Positions 56,785 to 63,446 are shown, numbered from the stretch's first letter. The stretch: 64,000 nt of DNA from a virus (IMGVR_UViG_3300043313_000605:1-64000), one strand, 5' to 3'. Notes: generated by a model from the sequence alone, not told the origin. Program-made: numbers and translations.

Positions 56785-57486
56785 TCACGTCACGGGTGAA
56801 AGTGTCCGGTTCTTCAACTCGCGCGCCATGCAAATCTCTGCGCCGTCCTTCAGCATCTCGTCGATCGTATCGAACGAGAGATAGAAGAATCCCTTCTTCG
56901 CCCAGTTGCGGCCCCACGAATTCTTGCACCGCACGAACTTCTGGCGCATGTTGACGCCATCGACCTTGAACTGGTGCCCGCCGAGCATCGAGCCGGTGTA
57001 GTGGCCGAAGAAATTCACGTCCGGCGTGTCGAATCCATCCGGCCACCATGTACCGATCGTCGCCGGTCCCACGCGGCGCAGCCACTCGTACAACTCGTCC
57101 GCTTCGCGTGCCCAGCGATACTCGCCGATGTATCCCTCGCGCTTGACCGCTTGCGCCGCCGCATCGCTCGTCAATCCGGAGTCCACATCCGTGTGCGGTG
57201 TGCCGTCGATGTCCTGCCCGAGCCGATAGAGCCGCCACATCTCGGCGTCGGTGACCGTTCCTGTGTGCGTGACCGGACCATCTTCCCAGTAGTGCATCCA
57301 CGAGAAGATCGTACAGCGGCTCGAATTCCCCTGATTGAGCCACGCGCCACTCGCGTTCCAATACTTGACGTCCGGCGCTGGCGTCTCGGTCTCCAGCACA
57401 TCCTGTGCGCGAAAGAGATGAAACTTCCGCCCCATCCCCGGCTGCCAGCCCATCCCTCCCGGCTGTGGGAGACGCATGGTGATCAT
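56785..57486 (-). CDS. Papain-like (C1 family) cysteine peptidase
   Basis: A 233-residue protein with a complete papain-type active site: oxyanion Gln52 (NQGNSS), catalytic Cys58 (SRCTIFSW), His171 (GGHQF) and Asn189 in CKNSWGRNW. TSDAAAQAVKREG near 107 matches the conserved GYP-type helix region of the family. It has neither signal peptide nor pro-domain. The location between large terminase and portal is where head maturation proteases often sit, and no other S14, U9 or U35-type protease is visible here. A role in capsid maturation or in degrading a host protein is inferred. Confidence 0.8.
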   Translation of the reverse strand: MITMRLPQPGGMGWQPGMGRKFHLFRAQDVLETETPAPDVKYWNASGAWLNQGNSSRCTIFSWMHYWEDGPVTHTGTVTDAEMWRLYRLGQDIDGTPHTDVDSGLTSDAAAQAVKREGYIGEYRWAREADELYEWLRRVGPATIGTWWPDGFDTPDVNFFGHYTGSMLGGHQFKVDGVNMRQKFVRCKNSWGRNWAKKGFFYLSFDTIDEMLKDGAEICMARELKNRTLSPVT

Positions 57487-57662
57487 TGGAGATTCCCCTG
57501 TGAGACGGTCGCACGGAATTCCTCTGCATGCTCGACGAAATCATCGACGATGCATCGGCTGCACAGCGTGATGCCGGGAACCGCGACCTCATCTTCCCCG
57601 CACGAACGGCAGCAGCGTCGCGCGACGATCTCACTTTCGGTAAATGATGTACTCTGAGGCAT
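57483..57662 (-). CDS. Small zinc-ribbon protein
   Basis: A 59-residue protein (start MPQSTSFTESEIVARR) with CCRSC and CSRC, a minimal zinc ribbon, ending EEFRATVSQGNLQ. It overlaps the large terminase end by 32 bases and the peptidase start by four. Function unknown; it may assist packaging. Confidence 0.55.
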   Translation of the reverse strand: MPQSTSFTESEIVARRCCRSCGEDEVAVPGITLCSRCIVDDFVEHAEEFRATVSQGNLQ

Positions 57663-58989
57663 CGTAGGTGTTGGCGGAAGCGTACATGATGTCGTGCGCG
57701 CCCCAGACCAATGCATCGAGCCGGTCAGGCGAGCCGGGACCAAGATATTCATCGCGCGTGATCAGCGTCATCTGCGATTCGAGATCGGGAAAGTACCCAA
57801 CATGGTGCATGCGGCCCTGCTCGTACAGGCCGGCGATCGGCTCGGCGCGATTCCCTTTGCTCTTGGTGGCCGTGACAGGGCGGAAGCGCACATCCGGATC
57901 GACGGCGTGAATGTTCACCTTCACTAGATCGCCGCCGTTGTTCACTTCTCCGATCACGCGCGTCGCGCGCCAGTGGTGGTATTGCCGTACCGCCTCGCGC
58001 GCCCACGCGGTGGCAGTATGCTCGCCGGAGGCGTCCTTGAACAGATACCCGTCGCCATTCGCGCCGCGCCCCAAGACCATGATCCCGGTCTCATTCGAGT
58101 GCTCGGACGACGACACCGCTGGATCGATCGCGATCGTGTAGCGCACGATGTCCGGCACGGCGTCCGGCCGGATGCGCGTGGCGTTGATCAAGTCCTGCGA
58201 CCAGAGCGCTCCCGGCACGTCGCGCAGAATCTGTGCGTGCAACTCCTGCTGGCCGAGCCGCGTGCCCTCGTACTTGTGGATGACGCGCTGGATGTACTTC
58301 GGCGCGAGATTCGAGATGTTCTCGTAGCTGGAGCCCGTCGTGACGACGTTCATCGGGTCGTCGTACAGGCCGATCACGATCGGAATCGGGCGCGGGGTCG
58401 TCGTGACGATCACCTGCGGTTCTTCCCCGAGCCGCAGCCCCAACTCCAGATTGTCCCACGTCTCGTCCGGGTACGTGTACTTCGCTAACTCATCCACCCA
58501 CGCGTAGTGGAAGTTCGGGCCGCGCAACTGTCCCGGCTCGTCGCCCGAGTACGTCTGCGCCATCGAGCCATCGGGCCACACCAGCTTCCGCCGCGTCGGG
58601 TAGTACGTCGGCATGAAGTCCGGCGTGGAATTCGCCAGAATGCCTGACGGTCCCTCGACCATGACGTCGCGTACATCGGCGGCGGTCTCCGCGACCAGCG
58701 CGATGCGAATCGGCACACCACGGTCGCGCGCCTGCTTGACCTTTTTGATGACCCAGTTCGCGCCCGTGTGTGTCTTGCCCCAGCCACGACCGGCAAGACA
58801 GAGCCAACAGAAATACGGCTCTGTTGGCTCTTGCTGGGTCGGTCGCCCCCAGAATCCCCAGTCGTATTGCAGGTCTTCCACCTGCTTCGGACTGAGACGC
58901 CCAATGATCTCGCGGCGCTCTGCCTCCCCGAGCGCCGCGACTTTCTCGGCTGTCGATCGTACGTCGTCCGGCCGCGCGAGAACGGGCAT
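57631..58989 (-). CDS. Terminase large subunit
   Basis: A 452-residue ATPase-nuclease. Walker A is GRGWGKT at 67-73, Walker B is in YAWVDELAK near 165, and TTTPRP follows as motif III. The RNase-H-like nuclease has IAIDPAV, VIGEVNNGG and the terminal PDRLDALVW acidic residues. It packages DNA and cuts concatemers. It overlaps its upstream neighbour as TGATG. Confidence 0.93.
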   Translation of the reverse strand: MPVLARPDDVRSTAEKVAALGEAERREIIGRLSPKQVEDLQYDWGFWGRPTQQEPTEPYFCWLCLAGRGWGKTHTGANWVIKKVKQARDRGVPIRIALVAETAADVRDVMVEGPSGILANSTPDFMPTYYPTRRKLVWPDGSMAQTYSGDEPGQLRGPNFHYAWVDELAKYTYPDETWDNLELGLRLGEEPQVIVTTTPRPIPIVIGLYDDPMNVVTTGSSYENISNLAPKYIQRVIHKYEGTRLGQQELHAQILRDVPGALWSQDLINATRIRPDAVPDIVRYTIAIDPAVSSSEHSNETGIMVLGRGANGDGYLFKDASGEHTATAWAREAVRQYHHWRATRVIGEVNNGGDLVKVNIHAVDPDVRFRPVTATKSKGNRAEPIAGLYEQGRMHHVGYFPDLESQMTLITRDEYLGPGSPDRLDALVWGAHDIMYASANTYDASEYIIYRK

Positions 58990-59387
58990 CAGTCGTTATA
59001 ACTCTGCCACGACGGCTTGGCGTGCTTCGCGTGTTCGTACTCGTTGACGCGCGTATTCTCGGCGAGACTGTGAGGCGTGCGCTGTTCGATGGACTCGATG
59101 CGATCGGTGCGGACACTGATCTTCGCTCCAAAGACGTCCGTGAATGGAATCGTCTTCAAGATGCCGCTGGCAAACCACCCCTCGATCAACTGCCAGTGAT
59201 CGAGCGGCGCGTAGTGACAGTCGCCTCCGATCGTGTTGATCAGCACATAGCCATCGTCGTACGTCCACTGCCCCTGTGCGTCCGCCATTGGTTGCTCTCG
59301 AAAAAGGATTTTCCCGCACGTTCCGCAGTACCCAAACTGGTTGTGCCAGCGGACCTCGATCGCGGGATGCTCGCAGTGTTCACGCAT
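58989..59387 (-). CDS. Hypothetical zinc-binding packaging-associated protein
   Basis: A 132-residue protein. CEHPAIEVRWHNQFGYCGTCGK at the N-terminus is a zinc ribbon of a type often found between terminase genes. A beta-rich C-terminal part follows (GGDCHYAPLDHWQLIEGW). The start at 59387 overlaps the small terminase stop by eight bases. A modulator of terminase activity is plausible; unproven. Confidence 0.6.
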   Translation of the reverse strand: MREHCEHPAIEVRWHNQFGYCGTCGKILFREQPMADAQGQWTYDDGYVLINTIGGDCHYAPLDHWQLIEGWFASGILKTIPFTDVFGAKISVRTDRIESIEQRTPHSLAENTRVNEYEHAKHAKPSWQSYND

Positions 59388-60090
59388 CGTCGGTGCGGGC
59401 TGGCGCCGCGATCTCGCGGACAGGTCCCTCGGCCGGCGCCTGCCCTGCCGCCAACTGTTGTCGCGCCTCGTTCGCCAACTCCTGCCGGCGCGCAATCGTC
59501 GCCAGTCCCTCCATCACGATGCGCGCTGGGTCCGTGACGTCTTCCGTCTGAATCGGCTTGCCGTCCTTCCCGGTGACCTCGGTCTTCGCTTTCGTGGACT
59601 GCCCGAGCAGGTTCTGGCCTAAGAACATCAGCATCTGCTTGTCGCCGGCCATCGCCACCTGCAACTGTTTTCGTCTGAGTCCGATCAGCCCGAGTGGTTT
59701 GATCAGGTCCGCGTACTCCATGAACGTCATGTCATGGACGGCGCGCACCCGATCCCGAATGAACTGCTCGGACCGCCCGAAGAATGCCGCAATCTCGGTC
59801 AGGGTGCACTGGAGCCGCAACAGCTTGTCAAAGGTCTCCCACCCACGCTCATCCTCTGGCAACAGGTCGTGCGCCAGCGGCCTGCCGGGACGGCCGGCCT
59901 TCCTCGGAATGGTGGGTAGCTGGGCCGTGTCGTCGTCGTCCCCCTCGGTCACGGCCGTCAGATAGCTCTTGGCGCGCTCGATTGCACGCTGCTCCTGCTC
60001 TGCCTTTTCGGCAGCCCGCGTGACTGCCATTCCGGCAGGGTTAGCCTGAGCGGGCTCGGCAGTATCGTTTCCTGCTGGATTGTCTGGCAT
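59380..60090 (-). CDS. Terminase small subunit
   Basis: A 236-residue protein. TLTEIAAFFGRSEQFIRDRV near 95 is the HTH DNA-recognition part, followed by a helical segment LIKPLGLIGLRRKQLQVAM and GQNLLGQ, a typical small-terminase C-core. N- and C-termini are disordered. It recognises the packaging start and recruits the large subunit. Confidence 0.85.
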   Translation of the reverse strand: MPDNPAGNDTAEPAQANPAGMAVTRAAEKAEQEQRAIERAKSYLTAVTEGDDDDTAQLPTIPRKAGRPGRPLAHDLLPEDERGWETFDKLLRLQCTLTEIAAFFGRSEQFIRDRVRAVHDMTFMEYADLIKPLGLIGLRRKQLQVAMAGDKQMLMFLGQNLLGQSTKAKTEVTGKDGKPIQTEDVTDPARIVMEGLATIARRQELANEARQQLAAGQAPAEGPVREIAAPARTDDA

Positions 60091-60202
60091 ATTGGCAGGG
60101 TACTGCCAGTTTGGCGGGCCGGCAAGACTGCCTCAAGAAAACCGTGTATGGCAGCGGTCGCTTCCAAAATCATTGGTGGCTCGCGAGAGAGGCCCATACC
60201 CC
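60091..60202. other. Possible packaging-initiation region
   Basis: Between the small terminase ATG and the terminator there is a cluster of GGCAG/CTGCC elements (at least three, near 60095-60132) in inverted and direct order. Phage pac or cos sites are often adjacent to or within the small terminase gene. No promoter is obvious. The call rests on position and repeats only. Confidence 0.3.
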
Positions 60203-60247
60203 AAAAAAAAATGGGGGTGGGGTACCCGATAGGCCGGTACCCCACCC
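60203..60247 (-). terminator. Strong intrinsic terminator ending the early right-end unit
   Basis: Perfect 12-bp arms GGGTGGGGTACC / GGTACCCCACCC with a 9-nt loop. On the minus strand this is followed by CCA and nine consecutive T residues. It separates the small early genes from the terminase operon. Confidence 0.9.
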
Positions 60248-60267
60248 GAGTGAATCGCACACACACG

Positions 60268-60507
60268 CTATCGGCGATCGGTGCCCGATGCTTCCTCCAT
60301 CCACCCTACGAGCACGAGCCACACGAGCACACAGGCGAGCATGAATGCGCCGCCAGTGAATAGCAGTGCAGCGCCGAGCCAACGTATCGGCGCACAGAGC
60401 AACCAGCACAGTGCGCGCGCTGTGCGGTGTGTGCTGGACAACGCGCGAGACGAGAGGGAACGCACCACAGCCAACCACTGCGCGACCCATGCGCCAACCT
60501 GACGCAT
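60268..60507 (-). CDS. Small membrane protein
   Basis: A 79-residue protein beginning MRQVGAWVAQWLAVV. Two hydrophobic stretches (residues ~33-50 and 50-68, LFTGGAFMLACVLVWLVLVGW) predict a membrane hairpin. It is the last gene before the strong terminator. The start comes three bases after the upstream stop (TGAGCATG). Role unknown. Confidence 0.6.
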   Translation of the reverse strand: MRQVGAWVAQWLAVVRSLSSRALSSTHRTARALCWLLCAPIRWLGAALLFTGGAFMLACVLVWLVLVGWMEEASGTDRR

Positions 60508-60509
60508 GC

Positions 60510-60770
60510 TCACGCAACCGCGCGGGTGACAGTGAACGTCAGTGCATCCCGCTGAGATACCACAAGCGCATGAGTGCTTTCCTTACTGTGAGTCTCGACC
60601 ACACGCCGCAACTGGGCGGCTGTGTCGCTGTCGTCTGTCTCGACCACGATAGCACTGCGCGACCAGTACACACGAGCACCACGAGCGCGCAGGATACGAC
60701 CGATGTAAGCCAGCAATCCGGTATTTTCGATTGTCAACGGCCGAACCGGCTGTAGCAAATCAGTGAACAT
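60510..60770 (-). CDS. Hypothetical early protein
   Basis: An 86-residue protein (MFTDLLQPVRPLTIENT start). Pattern of strands and helices (RVYWSRSAIVVETDDSD) suggests a small alpha/beta fold. CACTGGGGGCAACG precedes the ATG. No family recognised. Confidence 0.6.
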   Translation of the reverse strand: MFTDLLQPVRPLTIENTGLLAYIGRILRARGARVYWSRSAIVVETDDSDTAAQLRRVVETHSKESTHALVVSQRDALTFTVTRAVA

Positions 60771-60826
60771 CGTTGCCCCCAGTGAAAACGTGTCAGATAC
60801 CAACCCTATAGATGTGACTAGGGTGG

Positions 60827-60843
60827 ACTCTCTTTAAGAGAGT
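60827..60843. repeat. Short palindrome in an early-gene gap
   Basis: 8-bp arms ACTCTCTT / AAGAGAGT around one base, in the 92-bp gap between the 60961 gene and the 60770 gene. It is AT-richer than the other hairpins. It may be a weak terminator or operator. Confidence 0.4.
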
Positions 60844-60862
60844 AGGGAAAGAAAGGAATTAC

Positions 60863-60961
60863 TTACTCGGTACTATCGGCGAGCATGCCGAACGCCAGAA
60901 AGATCATAGCGACCATGCATACGACCACGAACGCCAGACGACACCAGAGCACGAATGACAT
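60863..60961 (-). CDS. 32-residue membrane peptide
   Basis: The peptide starts MSFVLWCRLAFVVVCMVAM, is mostly hydrophobic and ends GMLADSTE. A strong GGGAGGGTGCCGTT ribosome site precedes its ATG. It overlaps the 3' end of the next membrane-protein frame in another phase. Either or both may be expressed. Confidence 0.45.
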   Translation of the reverse strand: MSFVLWCRLAFVVVCMVAMIFLAFGMLADSTE

Positions 60962-61100
60962 AACGGCACCCTCCCAGCACATGTGAACGCACCACGACAT
61001 ACACCACGAGACCAGAGAGCACGAGCACCAGCGAGCACGAGCCGACGAACGCAGCAACCACGGTTCCACACACGGAATGCACCAGCGCGCGGTTTGACAC
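60873..61100 (-). CDS. Small membrane protein (start uncertain)
   Basis: A 75-residue frame beginning at GTG 61100 after GTTCACTGAGG. A hydrophobic segment (VVAAFVGSCSLVLVLSGLVVYVVV) is followed by a basic C-terminus that overlaps the 32-residue peptide gene. The N-terminal half is more credible than the C-terminal part. TTG 61109 is an alternative start. Confidence 0.4.
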   Translation of the reverse strand: MSNRALVHSVCGTVVAAFVGSCSLVLVLSGLVVYVVVRSHVLGGCRYVIRALVSSGVRGRMHGRYDLSGVRHARR

Positions 61101-61129
61101 AGTGAACAAGCCTCAGTGAACGTGAGATC

Positions 61130-61155
61130 GAGCGCCAGCCGATGTGCTGGCGCTC
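61130..61155 (-). repeat. GCGCCAGC hairpin 1
   Basis: Arms GAGCGCCAGC / GCTGGCGCTC around a CGATGT loop, 8 nt upstream of GTTCACTG on the minus strand. It lies between the 61163 gene and the 61100 start. Member of a seven-copy family. No U-tract follows. Confidence 0.85.
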
Positions 61156-61162
61156 TATCCGT

Positions 61163-61417
61163 CTATGCGTGTGCGATGTGCTCGGCGATGTGCGCTGGCG
61201 CGCCCGACACAGGTCCGTCATACAGCACCCGATGCACTCCGGCACCGTGGTGCGGTCTCAGGGAAACCGTTGCCATGTCCACCCCGTCACGGTCCCAGAG
61301 TCGCACCACAACGGCACCCTCCCAACTTGCCGCCATCGTCCGCAGTCCGCTTGCTTTCGTGCCGAGCCGCGTCACTTCGCCACGGCTCCCCCGCAATTCC
61401 CCGTAGAAATGCGCCAT
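61163..61417 (-). CDS. Conserved-type phage hypothetical protein
   Basis: An 84-residue protein starting MAHFYGELRGSRGEVTRLG, a start shared by a widespread family of small phage early proteins (GExxGxRGExTRxGxKxSGxR) with no known function. The rest is a beta-barrel-like segment (GAVVVRLWDRDGVDMATV). GAGGG precedes the ATG. A hairpin at 61447-61471 lies upstream. Confidence 0.7.
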   Translation of the reverse strand: MAHFYGELRGSRGEVTRLGTKASGLRTMAASWEGAVVVRLWDRDGVDMATVSLRPHHGAGVHRVLYDGPVSGAPAHIAEHIAHA

Positions 61418-61446
61418 AGAGCAAACCCTCGATGATGCGCGCCGAA

Positions 61447-61471
61447 TCGCTCTAGGACGATCCTAGAGCGA
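61447..61471 (-). repeat. Hairpin of unrelated sequence
   Basis: Perfect 11-bp arms TCGCTCTAGGA / TCCTAGAGCGA around CGA, in the gap upstream of the 61417 gene. It has the position of the GCGCCAGC hairpins but a different sequence, suggesting that structure, not sequence, is what is kept. No U-tract. Confidence 0.75.
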
Positions 61472-61494
61472 ATGGCGCACGGTTTAGAACACCC

Positions 61495-61716
61495 TCACGA
61501 GCCGCGCACCCGATCGAGCGCGGCGCGCTCTAACTCGACGTCATCCTCCCGTTCCTGCTCGGCCGCGTCACCGAGTCCAGTCGCGCCAACGATGGCGACC
61601 GCATAGACCAGCACCGCCGCAATCCGGAACCCGTTGAACACGAGCACCGAACCAACTGCAAACCCAACCAACGCCAGAAAGGCAAACGCGTTCGTGCCAT
61701 GCCGTGACAGTGCCAT
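61495..61716 (-). CDS. Two-helix small membrane protein
   Basis: A 73-residue protein (MALSRHGTNAFAFLALVGF start) with two hydrophobic helices (residues ~8-24 and 30-50) and an acidic tail (EREDDVELERAALDRV). CACTGAGGAAACGGTCA precedes the ATG. Function unknown. Confidence 0.65.
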   Translation of the reverse strand: MALSRHGTNAFAFLALVGFAVGSVLVFNGFRIAAVLVYAVAIVGATGLGDAAEQEREDDVELERAALDRVRGS

Positions 61717-61744
61717 TGACCGTTTCCTCAGTGAACGTGAAACC

Positions 61745-61772
61745 AGCGCGCCAGCCGATGTGCTGGCGCGCT
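61745..61772 (-). repeat. GCGCCAGC hairpin 2
   Basis: Arms AGCGCGCCAGC / GCTGGCGCGCT around CGATGT, 8 nt upstream of GTTCACTG and the 61716 start. It begins nine bases after the 61781 stop on the minus strand. Confidence 0.85.
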
Positions 61773-61780
61773 GTCGTGCG

Positions 61781-62083
61781 TCAGTCCGCGTCCGCCATTT
61801 CCGTAGCGCGCTGCTCGTAATCGGCAACCGTGGCGCGTTCGTGCTCGGCGTTCAATTCCGCAGCCGCATCGTCCGCAGCCGTGGACACGTTCTCGACCAG
61901 CGCATAGCACCACGCGGCAACGATTCCGCCGATTTCATAGTGTCCGGCCAGCACCAGTAACACAGTGATACCGGCGGCGGTCACGTAATGGTGCGGATGC
62001 GACACGAGCACCCGAATGTGGCGCCGTCGCACGGCTCTAGCCCACACCGCAAGTGCGTACGGCGCTCGGATCAGTTTCGCCAT
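61781..62083 (-). CDS. Membrane protein with acidic helical tail
   Basis: A 100-residue protein. A basic N-terminus (RAVRRRHIRVLVSHPHH) is followed by two hydrophobic stretches (ITVLLVLAGHYEIGGIVAAWCYALV) and an acidic coil (AAAELNAEHERATVADYE). A strong GGAGGAAT precedes the ATG. Resembles the adjacent 73-residue membrane protein in layout. Confidence 0.65.
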   Translation of the reverse strand: MAKLIRAPYALAVWARAVRRRHIRVLVSHPHHYVTAAGITVLLVLAGHYEIGGIVAAWCYALVENVSTAADDAAAELNAEHERATVADYEQRATEMADAD

Positions 62084-62114
62084 ATTCCTCCTGCGTTACC
62101 TGTGAATGGAGAAA

Positions 62115-62138
62115 CGCGCCAGCCGATGTGCTGGCGCG
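62115..62138 (-). repeat. GCGCCAGC hairpin 3
   Basis: Arms CGCGCCAGC / GCTGGCGCG around CGATGT, between the 62148 stop and the 62083 start. Here the following sequence is ATTCACAGG, a diverged GTTCACTG, with a separate GGAGG ribosome site. Confidence 0.8.
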
Positions 62139-62147
62139 CTGCACTGC

Positions 62148-62504
62148 TTACGACAGTTTCCACACGCCGGGCGACACCCGCACCACGAGCCGCGCGCGCT
62201 GCAACGCCAGCAACGCACCGTGGACAATGGACTCAGTGTCCACCTGTCCGCCCACCTGTGCGGCGATGTGGTCGGCGATGGTATCCTCGTGCGACTGGCC
62301 GTTGCGCGTCAGGTACGTCATAACGCGTTTCTGGTTCGGATCGGTGACGCGTATTTTCGCTGCACCCGTTGTGCGGGTGGCAGTCTTCCGGACCGTGCGA
62401 CGGCGCGCCGTGCGCCCGTCATCGTCACTGCGCACAGGGCGCGTAAACCGCGCCTGTTGCACATGGTCCAAAATGTCACCATCAAAAGCGAGATCATCAA
62501 ACAT
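62148..62504 (-). CDS. Winged-helix-like early protein
   Basis: A 118-residue protein. The first ~50 residues are acidic then basic and disordered (DDDGRTARRRTVRKTATR). The C-terminal 65 residues (QKRVMTYLTRNGQSHEDTIADHIAA through VVRVSPGVWKLS) read as a winged helix, so DNA binding and early regulation are plausible. CACTGAGGAACACGCGCC precedes the ATG. Confidence 0.6.
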   Translation of the reverse strand: MFDDLAFDGDILDHVQQARFTRPVRSDDDGRTARRRTVRKTATRTTGAAKIRVTDPNQKRVMTYLTRNGQSHEDTIADHIAAQVGGQVDTESIVHGALLALQRARLVVRVSPGVWKLS

Positions 62505-62533
62505 GGCGCGTGTTCCTCAGTGAACGTGAGATC

Positions 62534-62559
62534 GAGCGCCAGCACATCGGCTGGCGCTC
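62534..62559 (-). repeat. GCGCCAGC hairpin 4 (inverted loop)
   Basis: Same arms GAGCGCCAGC / GCTGGCGCTC, but the loop is ACATCG, the reverse complement of the loop in the other copies, so this element is present in the opposite orientation. GTTCACTG occurs on both flanks in the minus orientation. Confidence 0.85.
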
Positions 62560-62570
62560 ACAGTGAACGA

Positions 62571-63050
62571 CTACCGCGCTGGCGCGCGGTTGCTCGGATG
62601 GTTGCCGCCGTAGCGCTCTTGCTCGGCGCGATACTGCCACCATCCCTCCGGAGCACGCCAGACCGCCGTCAGTTCGGCCGCGCCACCGTGAAAACCGATG
62701 GTTGCGGTGACGCCCGAGCATCGGCCGGGGAGCATGGCGGCAATGTCACGCACGGCGCGAATGGCGATTTGTTCGCACGACGGGAAATGTCCAACCGTCG
62801 TAAACTGCTCGGTGAAGTACCGGCGAACGTCTTGCCAGTCGATCAAAAAGCCTTGGTCATCCAACGATGCGGGGGCGCCAGTCACGGTGACAGTGTAGTC
62901 CAGTTGTCGCGTGACTCCTTTGGGTCCGCATCGGTCGTGTGCGTCGTGCTCGTGCTCGACGTGAAAACTACCTTTCGTTGTCATCGTGACTGCCTGTGCG
63001 TCAGCAACCGGCATCGTTGCCAGCACTGGCGCGGTATTCGGAATGTGCAT
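62571..63050 (-). CDS. Hypothetical early protein, possibly T-fold (PTPS/QueD-like)
   Basis: A 159-residue protein. LDYTVTVTGAP, GFLIDWQDVRRYF and FPSCEQIAIRAVRDI line up in order and spacing with the strands and the substrate-glutamate region of 6-pyruvoyl-tetrahydropterin synthase / QueD. The expected HGH zinc ligands are not clear, with only an HVEHEHDAHD cluster near residue 30. It may be a degenerate or specialised T-fold enzyme. QueD-like phage proteins otherwise serve 7-deazaguanine DNA modification, but no partner enzymes are visible in this window. Confidence 0.4.
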   Translation of the reverse strand: MHIPNTAPVLATMPVADAQAVTMTTKGSFHVEHEHDAHDRCGPKGVTRQLDYTVTVTGAPASLDDQGFLIDWQDVRRYFTEQFTTVGHFPSCEQIAIRAVRDIAAMLPGRCSGVTATIGFHGGAAELTAVWRAPEGWWQYRAEQERYGGNHPSNRAPAR

Positions 63051-63080
63051 TCCGATTTCCCTCAGTGAACGTGAACAGCA

Positions 63081-63108
63081 AGCGCGCCAGCCGATGTGCT
63101 GGCGCGCT
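63081..63108 (-). repeat. GCGCCAGC hairpin 5
   Basis: Arms AGCGCGCCAGC / GCTGGCGCGCT around CGATGT. It follows the 63118 stop and stands 10 nt upstream of GTTCACTG and the 63050 start. Confidence 0.85.
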
Positions 63109-63117
63109 GTGTCGTGC

Positions 63118-63291
63118 TCAATCGTGAATCAGTCCAGCGCGCAACATCTCAGCGGCGAGCCGCCCGTAACTGCCTTGCAAGTGCCACACGGCGCCCGAGT
63201 CCATGAGCGCTTGCATAGCCTCTACTTTTTCATCGTCTGACGTTGGCCCGTCGATTTCCTCGACGATGGCGACCGCTTCAAAGTCCGTCAT
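63118..63291 (-). CDS. Small conserved-type phage protein (WHLQG motif)
   Basis: A 57-residue protein, start MTDFEAVAIVEEIDG. The stretch MQALMDSGAVWHLQGSYGRLAAEML is a pattern found in a very common small phage protein (WQxLIDTGxxWxLQGxxGRxA). No function is known. The start overlaps the upstream stop as ATGA. Confidence 0.75.
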   Translation of the reverse strand: MTDFEAVAIVEEIDGPTSDDEKVEAMQALMDSGAVWHLQGSYGRLAAEMLRAGLIHD

Positions 63292-63446
63292 ACGAGAGAC
63301 CGCGCCAGTCGCCAGTTGTCACGAGCCGCCCACACGTTGACGAGCATTTCGCCACGGTTGCCGGTCTCGCGATAGTATCGAGCGGCCGCAAGCTGGACAC
63401 GCGCCCGAGCGCGCAGGTTCGCAGCATTCCTTTCCTGTTCCGCCAT
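63288..63446 (-). CDS. Small helical protein
   Basis: A 52-residue protein (MAEQERNAANLRARA start; WAARDNWRLARSLV end), basic and helical. Its start is the second ATG after GTTCACTGAGGAAATGCCAA, at proper ribosome-site spacing, and its stop forms ATGA with the next gene. A frame from the first ATG yields an unlikely Cys/Arg-rich peptide. Confidence 0.65.
   Translation of the reverse strand: MAEQERNAANLRARARVQLAAARYYRETGNRGEMLVNVWAARDNWRLARSLV

Larger units (their letters stand above)
2584..59460. repeat. Dispersed odd palindrome CAAC(N)GTTG, about 34 copies
   Basis: Copies with C or G at the centre are at 2588, 4001, 5574, 7740, 8735, 10200, 15281, 16513, 16774, 16899, 19459, 19763, 20813, 22419, 24630, 25560, 25805, 28029, 29153, 29702, 29894, 30134, 36220, 38611, 42680, 42911, 44318, 47128 and 54436. 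Copies with A or T at the centre are at 28300, 30254, 44093, 54590 and 59456. They occur in different reading frames (Thr-Thr-Val-Val, Gln-Arg-Leu, Pro-Gln-Pro-Leu) and between genes. Coordinates of the entry span the first to last copy. Confidence 0.9.

Noticed and set aside
57970-58490. 171-codon plus-strand frame antisense to large terminase
   Set aside because: It overlaps the unmistakable terminase nuclease domain and has an Arg/Val/Asp-rich shadow composition.
2584-59460. Classical parS sites for the ParB-like protein
   Set aside because: Bacterial parS is an even 16-bp palindrome containing CACGTG; CAAC(N)GTTG is odd-length and different, so a direct parS label is not justified.
61130-61155. 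Rho-independent terminator interpretation of the hairpin family
   Set aside because: The minus-strand sequence after each stem is GATCTCACGTTCACTG, without a U-tract, unlike the true terminator at 60203-60247.
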